A stretch of DNA of 64,000 bases. It comes from Flavobacteriales bacterium (GTDB lineage Bacteria > Bacteroidota > Bacteroidia > Flavobacteriales > Flavobacteriaceae). A model generated the notes under the pieces. That model ran no database searches. It was not told the origin of the DNA and worked only from the letters and a program-made list of their open reading frames with translations. Shown here piece by piece: positions 1 to 8,310 of the stretch. A program made the position numbers and the translations under genes. The stretch spans positions 1 through 64,000 of the forward strand of contig SGZJ01000001.1 of NCBI GenBank assembly GCA_004213995.1. Direction: 5' to 3'. Within the stretch, counting starts at the first letter, position 1. Every line of letters begins with the position of its first letter.

Positions 1-213
1 AAAGTAAAATGGATTATCCTTATTTGGATCGTGAGAGAGACTAAAAACTTCATAGGGCATATTAATAATACCGTAATTAACAAGCTCTTTATCATTAGCA
101 TTTGTTAATATTATTTTTTTATTTTTTAAGCCCTCCAGTATATTATAAATAGTACTATCTATTTTTTTATTTTTAATTAAAGTATTCCATGCATCAACTA
201 AAATTATTTTCAT
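1..213 (-). CDS. Partial CDS (N-terminus only), HAD-like/hypothetical protein
   Basis: Reverse-strand reading gives MKIILVDAWNTLIKNKKIDSTIYNILEGLKNKKIILTNANDKELVNYGIINMPYEVFSLSHDPNKDNPFYF..., running off the window edge; 'DAWNTL' and 'ILTNAN' resemble HAD motifs I and II. Confidence 0.5.
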   Translation of the reverse strand, partial: MKIILVDAWNTLIKNKKIDSTIYNILEGLKNKKIILTNANDKELVNYGIINMPYEVFSLSHDPNKDNPFYF

Positions 214-225
214 AATATAAAATAA

Positions 226-1038
226 TTATACGGCTAAATTATGTTCCCTAAGAACTTGATTTAACGAAGTTTTTTTATCTGTACTTTCCTTTCTTTTGCC
301 AATAATTAGCGCACATGGAACGTTGTAAGTTCCAGCTTTAAACTTTTTTGGAACTGTTCCAGGAATTACCACTGATCTTGCAGGGATTTCTCCTTTGATT
401 TCTTTAGAAACATCATTAGTAACATCAATAATTTTAGTAGAAGCAGTCAAAACTACATTAGCTCCAAGAACAGCTTCTTTTCTAATAATTACTCCTTCAA
501 CTATAATACTTCTTGAGCCTAAAAAAACATTATCCTCAATTATTACAGGCGAAGCTTGTACAGGCTCTAAAACACCTCCAATTCCTACACCGCCAGAAAT
601 GTGAACGTTTTCACCAATTTGAGCACAACTACCAACAGTAGCCCAAGTATCTACCATTGTGCCTTTACCAATATAAGCTCCAATATTAACATAACTAGGC
701 ATTAATATACATCCGGAAGAAATATAGGATCCATATCTAGATATAGCACTTGGAACAACCCTTATTCCTTTTTTGGCATAATCTCTTTTTAAAGGAATTT
801 TGTCATGAAATTCTAGTGGCCCAGCTTGTAAAGTTGTCATTTTATTTATAGGAAAGTATAATAAAACTGCTTTTTTAACCCATTCATTAACAATCCATTT
901 GGACTGATTTAATTGAGCAACTCTCAATTTACCAGAGTCAACTAACTCAATAGTATCATTAATCGCTTTAATAGTGCTTGAATCATTTAACAAGTCTCTA
1001 TTGTCCCATGCTAGTTCTATTTTTTGTTTTAAATCCAT
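226..1038 (-). CDS. dapD: 2,3,4,5-tetrahydropyridine-2,6-dicarboxylate N-succinyltransferase
   Basis: Left-handed beta-helix hexapeptide repeats; GGVGIGGVLEPVQASPVIIEDNVFLGSR typical of DapD. Confidence 0.95.
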   Translation of the reverse strand: MDLKQKIELAWDNRDLLNDSSTIKAINDTIELVDSGKLRVAQLNQSKWIVNEWVKKAVLLYFPINKMTTLQAGPLEFHDKIPLKRDYAKKGIRVVPSAISRYGSYISSGCILMPSYVNIGAYIGKGTMVDTWATVGSCAQIGENVHISGGVGIGGVLEPVQASPVIIEDNVFLGSRSIIVEGVIIRKEAVLGANVVLTASTKIIDVTNDVSKEIKGEIPARSVVIPGTVPKKFKAGTYNVPCALIIGKRKESTDKKTSLNQVLREHNLAV

Positions 1039-1128
1039 TGTAGTGTTCTTACTAACAAATATAATTCTATTATAGATTCATTTAATGAAGTATTAAAAAA
1101 AATATAATAAATTATTTATTAGTTGCAC

Positions 1129-1136
1129 TATATTTG
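1129..1136 (+). promoter_or_regulatory. Bacteroidetes -7 box (TATATTTG) for ruvX
   Basis: Exact TAnnTTTG match 7 nt before ATG at 1144. Confidence 0.55.
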
Positions 1137-1143
1137 TACAACT

Positions 1144-1560
1144 ATGCCTAGAATACTCTCAATAGATTTTGGTTCTAAAAGATGTGGAATAGCTATAACT
1201 GATGAAAGCCAAATAATTGCTTCTGGATTAATTACAATAACTACAGACAATCTAATTGATTTTTTAAAAAATTATTTTAAAAATGAACAAGTAGAAATTA
1301 TAGTAATTGGTCAGCCTAAAAATATGTTGAATCAGGATTCTTTGATAGAACCATTAATTTTAAAGTATATTAAGATAATTAATAATAATTTCCCTGAAAT
1401 AACAATAGAAAGATTTGACGAAAGATTTACTTCAAAACTTGCTTTTAGAGCAATGATTGATGGTGGTTTAAATAAGAAAAAAAGAAAAAATAAAGCAACT
1501 ATAGACATGGTTAGCGCTACAATAATTTTACAAGATTATTTACAAAGCAGAAAAATTTAA
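1144..1560 (+). CDS. ruvX: Holliday junction resolvase RuvX/YqgF
   Basis: MPRILSIDFGSKRCGIAITDE...VIGQPKNM...ERFDERFTSKLA; start moved from 1123 to 1144 because the -7 box overlaps the longer ORF. Confidence 0.9.
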   Translation: MPRILSIDFGSKRCGIAITDESQIIASGLITITTDNLIDFLKNYFKNEQVEIIVIGQPKNMLNQDSLIEPLILKYIKIINNNFPEITIERFDERFTSKLAFRAMIDGGLNKKKRKNKATIDMVSATIILQDYLQSRKI

Positions 1561-1611
1561 TTACTTCTTAATTCTAGAAATAACTATTGTATTTTTACAA
1601 AAATTTTTAAT

Positions 1612-2202
1612 ATGATTTTACCAATTATAGCTTATGGACATCCTGTTTTAAAAAGAAAGGCGGAAGTTATAAATAAAGATTATCCTAAGCTAAAGGAATT
1701 AATCGAAAATATGTTTGAAACAATGTATAATGCCAGCGGTGTAGGCATAGCAGCTCCACAAATTGGTTTATCGATCCGACTGTTTATTGTTGATACAAAC
1801 CCTTTTGCTGAAGACGATAGTTTGAGTGACAATGACAGAAATCAATTAAAATCTTTTAAAAAAATATTTATTAATCCTATTATTATTGATGAAAAAGGAG
1901 ATGAATGGAGTTTTGAAGAAGGTTGTTTAAGTATCCCAAATATAAGAGAAGGTGTTTTAAGACAAAAACAAATAACAATTCAATATCATGATGAGAACTT
2001 CAATAAACATACTGATTCTTTTGATGGTTTATTAGCCAGAGTGATTCAACACGAATATGATCACATTGAAGGAGTTTTATTTACTGACAAGTTATCTAGT
2101 TTTAAAAAACAGCTTTTAAAGAAAAAATTATTAAAAATATCTTCAGGTAAATTGAGTTTTGACTATGAAATGAAATATTTTAAAAGCTCAAAAAAGAAAT
2201 AG
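1612..2202 (+). CDS. def: Peptide deformylase
   Basis: GVGIAAPQIG, EGCLSIP and QHEYDHIEG motifs. Confidence 0.97.
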   Translation: MILPIIAYGHPVLKRKAEVINKDYPKLKELIENMFETMYNASGVGIAAPQIGLSIRLFIVDTNPFAEDDSLSDNDRNQLKSFKKIFINPIIIDEKGDEWSFEEGCLSIPNIREGVLRQKQITIQYHDENFNKHTDSFDGLLARVIQHEYDHIEGVLFTDKLSSFKKQLLKKKLLKISSGKLSFDYEMKYFKSSKKK

Positions 2203-3573
2203 GTGCTAAAGGATTACACTAAAGAATTTAGTTATAATTTAAAGTTGTCACTTCCAGTGATGCTTGGAATGCTAGGACATACTTTAGTAAGTCTAGTTGA
2301 CAATATTATGGTTGGTAAATTAGACCCAACAAATCTTGCAGCAGTTTCACTTGGTAATAGTTTTATCTTTATTGGAATGGCAATTGGAATAGGTTTTTCT
2401 TCTGCTATTACTCCATTAATTGCTGAAGCAGATTCAGAAAAAAATCACTACAAGTTACAATCTACTTTTTTTCATGGGATAATTTTATGTACTGCTCTAA
2501 GTTTAATACTCTTTTTATCTATTTTTCTTTTTAGAGATATAATGCTTCTTATGAATCAACCAAAAGAAGTGGTGGAATTAGCTTTGCCCTATCTTGAACT
2601 GGTAGTCATTTCTTTAATTCCATTATTAATATTTCAAGCTTTTAAGCAATTTTGTGATGGCCTTTCTCTAACTATCTATCCTATGTACGCTGCAGTGCTT
2701 GCCAATGTAATTAATGTTTTAATTAATTATGTTTTGATTTTTGGAAAGTTTGGTTTTCCTCAAATGGGTATTATTGGTGCTGCAATTGGTACTTTAATTT
2801 CAAGAGTTGTAATGTTAGTTTTTTTAATATTAATCATAAAATACAACTCAAAAATAAAAGAATGTTTAAACAACATCAGATCAATAAAATTTGATAAGTT
2901 AATGTTTAAAAAGATCTTAAATATTGGCATACCTAGTTCTTTACAAATGGTGTTTGAAGTTGTCTTTTTCACAACTGCCATATGGTTAAGTGGTTTATTA
3001 GGAGAAAATCCGCAATCTGCAAATCAGATAGCTTTAAATTTATCCTCTATGACTTTTATGATTGCCAGTGGATTAAGTGTTTCCGCAATGGTTAGAGTAG
3101 GTAATCAAAAAGGTTTAAAGAATTATGTGGATTTAAGAAGAATTTCGTTTTCTATTCTATTACTTGGATTAATATTGGCACTATTTTTCGCTCTTTGTTT
3201 TATATTATTCAACGATATCCTTCCTTATATATATGTAGATTTAAATAACCCTATTAATTATGACGATAACTTAGAGGTTATAGCTATCACATCCAAACTA
3301 TTAATAATTGCTGCTGTTTATCAAATATCTGATACAATTCAAGTAATTATATTAGCTGCTCTGAGAGGTATGCAGGATGTAAAGATTCCTACATTAATTA
3401 CATTTATTTCTTATTGGTTGATTGGATTTCCTGTAAGTTATTTTTTAGGTTCAGATGATATGCTTGGAAGTGAGGGTATTTGGATAGGCTTATTGTGTGG
3501 ATTAACAATTGCAGCTACTTTATTGTATATTAGGTTTAATATTTTAACAAATAGATTAATTAAAAAAAATTAA
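2203..3573 (+). CDS. MATE family efflux transporter
   Basis: 12-TM-like protein, NIMVGKLDPTNLAAVSLGNS; GTG start abuts def stop. Confidence 0.9.
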   Translation: MLKDYTKEFSYNLKLSLPVMLGMLGHTLVSLVDNIMVGKLDPTNLAAVSLGNSFIFIGMAIGIGFSSAITPLIAEADSEKNHYKLQSTFFHGIILCTALSLILFLSIFLFRDIMLLMNQPKEVVELALPYLELVVISLIPLLIFQAFKQFCDGLSLTIYPMYAAVLANVINVLINYVLIFGKFGFPQMGIIGAAIGTLISRVVMLVFLILIIKYNSKIKECLNNIRSIKFDKLMFKKILNIGIPSSLQMVFEVVFFTTAIWLSGLLGENPQSANQIALNLSSMTFMIASGLSVSAMVRVGNQKGLKNYVDLRRISFSILLLGLILALFFALCFILFNDILPYIYVDLNNPINYDDNLEVIAITSKLLIIAAVYQISDTIQVIILAALRGMQDVKIPTLITFISYWLIGFPVSYFLGSDDMLGSEGIWIGLLCGLTIAATLLYIRFNILTNRLIKKN

Positions 3574-3577
3574 AAAT

Positions 3578-3802
3578 ATGGATTTACCTAAGTTTATATT
3601 AGGAGATAATACTGATTTTCCTGAATCAATATTTATTGTACATACTGAGTATCCTAGATTTATTTTAAACTTAGAAAACGACTCTATAAAATGGTTAGAA
3701 AGTTTTAGTAGTTCTGATGAAGAGGAGCTAGTAACTCAAACTAAAAAACTTATAGAAGAAGCATCTGTGTTTTATGATAGAGAGGTAAGTAGATATGAAT
3801 AA
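3578..3802 (+). CDS. Conserved small hypothetical protein
   Basis: 74-aa acidic ORF tightly packed between MATE and PAP2 genes. Confidence 0.6.
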   Translation: MDLPKFILGDNTDFPESIFIVHTEYPRFILNLENDSIKWLESFSSSDEEELVTQTKKLIEEASVFYDREVSRYE

Positions 3803-3807
3803 TTATT

Positions 3808-4377
3808 ATGATGGAAAATATTTTAAATCTTGACAGAGAATTTCTTATTTATCTAAACAATCTTGGCTCCAACAATTGGGACCTTCTGTGGTTGACATTA
3901 ACAAATAAATTAACATATTTTCCATTTTTTCTATTTGTTATCTATTTAATTTTTAAAAATTTTTCAATAAAACAATCATTATTTATTTTACTATCTATTG
4001 CAATGTTAATATTGCTTACAGATCAATTCACCAATGTTATAAAAGATTCTTTTCAAAGACTTCGCCCTTGTCGTGATGATACTTTAAACTTTTTATTAAG
4101 ATCTATTGAAGTAAGATGTGGAAAGTATGGTTTTTTCTCGGCTCACGCCTCAAACTCTATTGCTGTTTCTGTTTTTTTATTCAAACTATTTAGTAATAAT
4201 AATTATACAGTTTTAAATTATTTTCTATTATTATGGGTTATTGTGTTTTCTTACAGCAGAATTTACCTTGGAGTACACTATCCTTTGGATATAATTTTCG
4301 GATTAATTGTCGGGTTTGTATTTGGAATATTGAGTTATAAAATAGCAGAAAAACTTATTTTAATTAGGGGTAAATAA
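3808..4377 (+). CDS. PAP2-superfamily phosphatase
   Basis: KDSFQRLRPCR...SAHASNS...SRIYLGVHYPLDIIFG motifs. Confidence 0.9.
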   Translation: MMENILNLDREFLIYLNNLGSNNWDLLWLTLTNKLTYFPFFLFVIYLIFKNFSIKQSLFILLSIAMLILLTDQFTNVIKDSFQRLRPCRDDTLNFLLRSIEVRCGKYGFFSAHASNSIAVSVFLFKLFSNNNYTVLNYFLLLWVIVFSYSRIYLGVHYPLDIIFGLIVGFVFGILSYKIAEKLILIRGK

Positions 4378-5952
4378 GTGATAGTATGTTATAAGTCTAC
4401 TTTTTTTGCTTGTAGAATTTAAATCATGCTTAGATATTAACTCAATTGTATAATTTAATTTATTTATTAGTGTGTCCTTTGTCGTTATAGGATCTTTTGT
4501 AAGCATACCAAATTTTTTTCTATTTTGGGTTATTTTTCTTAATTCTAGATCATTTAAGCGAGTAATTTTTTTTCCAAAATCCCATATTATCTCAGGTGAT
4601 ATTAAATAATTTGTATAAAATTCTAATTCATCTGAGTTTAAATTCTTCACTGACTTATAATCTTTATTTGTTTTTAATATTAATGTTGGAGAATTTGAAA
4701 TAGATAAAATTATAATTAAGAGACTAATTATATTAATTTTTTTAATTGTTAAAAATTTTATATTAATTAACTTTAAAAGGATCAATGGGCTTAATATAGA
4801 GAGGATTATATCTATAAAATTAATTGATAAGTTAAAAATATAAAGTTTCACAATTATAAATGATAACCCAATAGAACATATAAGTAAATAATGTACAAAA
4901 AGAAAAATTTTTGCACTTTTATTTTTATTGTATTCACTAATTAAGTACCTGTAAATAAATCCAATGTTCAATGCAAATGGAATAAGAACTGGCATTAAAT
5001 ATCTAGGTTTTTTTTCTGGTATTAAGGATAATAATATTACTCCTATCACTGTCCATAAAAATGTAAATTTATATTCTTTATAGCTTTTTATTTTATGTTT
5101 ATAATATGGGTAGCTTAGGCTTATTAATCCAATTATTGCCCAAACACCAGATTGAATAAAGAAGCTCCAATAATAGTAAAATGGTCTAATATTGTAATTT
5201 GCCCAGTTTAAAGTTTCTTTTCTTGTTGTAGAAATTAAATTTTCAGAATCTTGAAATAATAGCATTATATACCATGAAGATCCGATTAATATTCCTGCTA
5301 TTATGATTGGTAGTATTCTAGCTAATTTTTTCCCAATTGATATTGGATATGAAATAAAGTATGAAATTAGAAATGGAATTAATAATGCATAGACTGAGAC
5401 TGGCCCTTTTGATAAAAAAGAGCATGCAATAAATAATATAATTAATAGTATTTCTTTGAAGTAATACTTTTGATTATTTAAATTTTTATAAATAAAGTAA
5501 ATGGCTAAATACATAAATGAATGACTAAATATATCCCATGGAGCCTCTATAATTATAGCAATAGTATAAAATGAAGTAATTGCAATAAAAGAATTTACAA
5601 TACTGTAAATTTTATTTTTTAGTAATTCTAAGCTAAAGTAATAGGTAGTAATTCCTATAAGGGCCAAACATAAAAATCCTGGAATTCTAAGGAAGTATAG
5701 TGTTTTTGTTCCAGCAATTAATGTGGAAATAGCAGATATCCAAGTAGGTAGAGGAGGTTTTTGATATCTTGGTTCACCATTAAATGTTGGCATGAGCCAA
5801 TTATTTTCAAGAAGCATTTCCCTGGCGGTAACAAAATTTCTTGCTTCCATAATAGTTATATCAACAAGATTAATATTTACTGTGAAGATTAGACATACAA
5901 TGACAATTATAAAAATCACAAATGAATTCGAGATATTTTTTGATATATCCAT
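4360..5952 (-). CDS. ArnT-like/GT39 family glycosyltransferase
   Basis: Multi-TM; EARNFVTAREML...GEPRYQKPPLPTW and EKKPRYLMPVLIP motifs. Confidence 0.85.
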   Translation of the reverse strand: MDISKNISNSFVIFIIVIVCLIFTVNINLVDITIMEARNFVTAREMLLENNWLMPTFNGEPRYQKPPLPTWISAISTLIAGTKTLYFLRIPGFLCLALIGITTYYFSLELLKNKIYSIVNSFIAITSFYTIAIIIEAPWDIFSHSFMYLAIYFIYKNLNNQKYYFKEILLIILFIACSFLSKGPVSVYALLIPFLISYFISYPISIGKKLARILPIIIAGILIGSSWYIMLLFQDSENLISTTRKETLNWANYNIRPFYYYWSFFIQSGVWAIIGLISLSYPYYKHKIKSYKEYKFTFLWTVIGVILLSLIPEKKPRYLMPVLIPFALNIGFIYRYLISEYNKNKSAKIFLFVHYLLICSIGLSFIIVKLYIFNLSINFIDIILSILSPLILLKLINIKFLTIKKINIISLLIIILSISNSPTLILKTNKDYKSVKNLNSDELEFYTNYLISPEIIWDFGKKITRLNDLELRKITQNRKKFGMLTKDPITTKDTLINKLNYTIELISKHDLNSTSKKSRLITYYHLFTPN

Positions 5953-6573
5953 CTAATTAAATTTAAAATATATGTAAATATTTCTTGCATATATGATAGT
6001 GCCAATAATATGACCTATGAACAGCACTGGATCTAATCTAAAAATAGCATATATTAAAATCAATATTGATCCGCTTATACTTAATAACCAAAACCCAAGC
6101 GGAAGACTAGATTCTTTTTTGTTTTCTGAGTATAACCATTGAAAAATAAATCTGAAGGTAAAAATCAGTTGAGATGTAATACCTAAGCTAAAGAGCCAAC
6201 TAGGAATGTTAGTCTCTCTGATTAAAACATCCAAGTCAATTACGTTGTTATTGTAATAGTAAAAAATGATATAGACTGGAAATGTCAAAAATAAAAATCT
6301 TATCAAGAAATTTAATTTACTCCATTCTCCTTGTAATTGTAAATTTCTTATATAAATAAAATAAGTCAGTGATTGCCCAAGCATAATTGCAAAATCGTCT
6401 CTTAGGTACCCATATATAAATAATAAAAAGGATCCTAATAGGCTTAAAATCCAAAAAACAGAGGGGGTTATTATTTTATTTTCTTTTTCTGAATAAAACC
6501 ATTGAATTATTAATCTTGAAGAAAATAATAATTGAGCCGAAAAGCCTATTAGATAAAGAATAATGTTATTCAT
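5953..6573 (-). CDS. Lipid A biosynthesis N-terminal (LAB_N) domain protein with two tandem domain copies
   Basis: Two internal copies: 'FSAQLLFSSRLIIQWFYSEKE...PSVFWILSLLGS' and 'ITSQLIFTFRFIFQWLYSENK...PLGFWLLSISGS'. Confidence 0.85.
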   Translation of the reverse strand: MNNIILYLIGFSAQLLFSSRLIIQWFYSEKENKIITPSVFWILSLLGSFLLFIYGYLRDDFAIMLGQSLTYFIYIRNLQLQGEWSKLNFLIRFLFLTFPVYIIFYYYNNNVIDLDVLIRETNIPSWLFSLGITSQLIFTFRFIFQWLYSENKKESSLPLGFWLLSISGSILILIYAIFRLDPVLFIGHIIGTIIYARNIYIYFKFN

Positions 6574-7279
6574 TTTTCTTTATTTGATAATTTATGTACT
6601 TCTTTTTCATCCATAAGTAGGCAAAACAATCCATAAGTGGACCAAATAAACGATTGAAAAAACCAAATTTAGCTTTTCCAGCTATTCTAGGATAATGTCT
6701 GACTGGAACTTGATGAATTTTGCCTCCTTGAAGCAAAATCATAGCAGGTAAAAATCTATGAATTCCTTTAAACATTGGAATTTTTTTTGCATAACTGGTT
6801 TTAATGATCTTTAATGGACAACCAGTATCGTCCATATTGTCATTTGTAAAGATTCTTCTAATTGAGTTAGCAATGAATGAAGAGATATTTTTTATTAATG
6901 AATCTTTTCTTTTGGTTCTAACTCCTGTTACTAAATCATATTTATCAATTTTATTTAATAATAAATTAAAATCTTCAGGATCGGTTTGTAGATCCGCATC
7001 AATATAACCAACTAGGCTTGTATTTGTGTAATCGAAACCAGCCTTTATAGCAGCACTCAATCCTGTATTTTTTTTAAAACTTAAGTAACTAAACTTATCA
7101 TTTGAATGACACTGACTATGTATTAATTTTTCACTATTATCATTAGACCCATCGTTAATTAATAATATTTGCGTTTCAACTATTGATTTTTTTACAAAGG
7201 AATTAAGCTCTTTACAAAGTCTTTCAATATTTTGTTCTTCATTATAAATTGGAACTACAATAGTTAAGGATTCTTTCAT
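6566..7279 (-). CDS. Glycosyltransferase family 2 (DPM1/ArnC-like)
   Basis: MKESLTIVVPIYNEEQNI...GYIDADLQTDPED; start placed at 7279 just after meaB stop. Confidence 0.92.
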   Translation of the reverse strand: MKESLTIVVPIYNEEQNIERLCKELNSFVKKSIVETQILLINDGSNDNSEKLIHSQCHSNDKFSYLSFKKNTGLSAAIKAGFDYTNTSLVGYIDADLQTDPEDFNLLLNKIDKYDLVTGVRTKRKDSLIKNISSFIANSIRRIFTNDNMDDTGCPLKIIKTSYAKKIPMFKGIHRFLPAMILLQGGKIHQVPVRHYPRIAGKAKFGFFNRLFGPLMDCFAYLWMKKKYINYQIKKNE

Positions 7280-7280
7280 C

Positions 7281-8279
7281 TTATGTACCATTTTTAATAA
7301 TTTTTTCAGCAGCAGCTAGAACAGTGGTTTTATTTTTCTTTAACAATTCTATTTGATTATCAATTTCAATCACTGTTTTACTATCATTGTAAAAATCATC
7401 TTGAATTCTATTATTAATAGTCTGCATTAACCAATTTTTTTTTTGATTATTTCTATTTTTTAAAAAGTATCCATTTTTCTTTGTCAGTTTAAAATAATCA
7501 CGGATATCTTCCCATATTTCTTCAATTCCATTATTGTTAATGGAGCTACATGTAGTAACCTTAGGTTTCCATTTGGATAACTTGACAGGGTAAAGGCTTA
7601 GTGCCAAACTAAATTCAGATTGTGCTTGATTTGCAGCACTAATATTATCTCCATCTGACTTATTTATAATAATTGAATCTGCCATCTCAATTATTCCTCG
7701 CTTAATTCCCTGAAGTTCATCACCAGCTCCTGCTAATTTTAATAATAAAAAATAATCAACCATTTCATAAACACTTGTTTCACTCTGACCAACACCAACA
7801 GTTTCTATCAATATAATGTCATAACCAGCTGACTCACATAAAATTATGGACTCCCTAGTCTTATTTGAAACCCCTCCGAGCTCGTTTCCAGCTGGACTTG
7901 GACGAATATATACATTTGGGTCTTTGACTAAATTTTTCATTCTAGTTTTATCTCCAAGAATACTACCTCTAGTTATTGAACTGGAAGGGTCTACAGCTAA
8001 AACTGCTACTTTTTTTTCTAATTTAGATAAGTATGTCCCCAAAGCTTCAATAAAAGTACTTTTTCCAACTCCTGGAACACCAGTTATCCCAATTCTAATT
8101 GAAGTTTTTTTATTCTTAGATAGACACTCTTTTAGAATATTATTTGCTAGTTTTCTATCGCTATTTTTTTTACTTTCTATTAGTGTTATTGCCCTACTCA
8201 GAGATACAGTATCTCCATTAAGAATATTATTTATTAGATTTTTTTGATTTAAAGTTCTTGTATTAGATATATTAACCAA
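7281..8279 (-). CDS. meaB: Methylmalonyl-CoA mutase-associated GTPase MeaB
   Basis: GITGVPGVGKSTFIEALG, VDPSSSITRGSILGDKTRM, GVGQSE. Confidence 0.95.
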   Translation of the reverse strand: MVNISNTRTLNQKNLINNILNGDTVSLSRAITLIESKKNSDRKLANNILKECLSKNKKTSIRIGITGVPGVGKSTFIEALGTYLSKLEKKVAVLAVDPSSSITRGSILGDKTRMKNLVKDPNVYIRPSPAGNELGGVSNKTRESIILCESAGYDIILIETVGVGQSETSVYEMVDYFLLLKLAGAGDELQGIKRGIIEMADSIIINKSDGDNISAANQAQSEFSLALSLYPVKLSKWKPKVTTCSSINNNGIEEIWEDIRDYFKLTKKNGYFLKNRNNQKKNWLMQTINNRIQDDFYNDSKTVIEIDNQIELLKKNKTTVLAAAEKIIKNGT

Positions 8280-8310
8280 CGTATTATTTTAATAATTGTT
8301 AATAATTTAA

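Noticed and set aside
395-604. Antisense ORFs listed in the track inside strong genes (e.g. 395..604, 2760..2981, 7846..8247, 17904..18137, 46610..46882, 61822..62214)
   Set aside because: They lie wholly within well-supported conserved genes on another frame/strand and show no recognisable domain; expected by chance in AT-rich coding DNA
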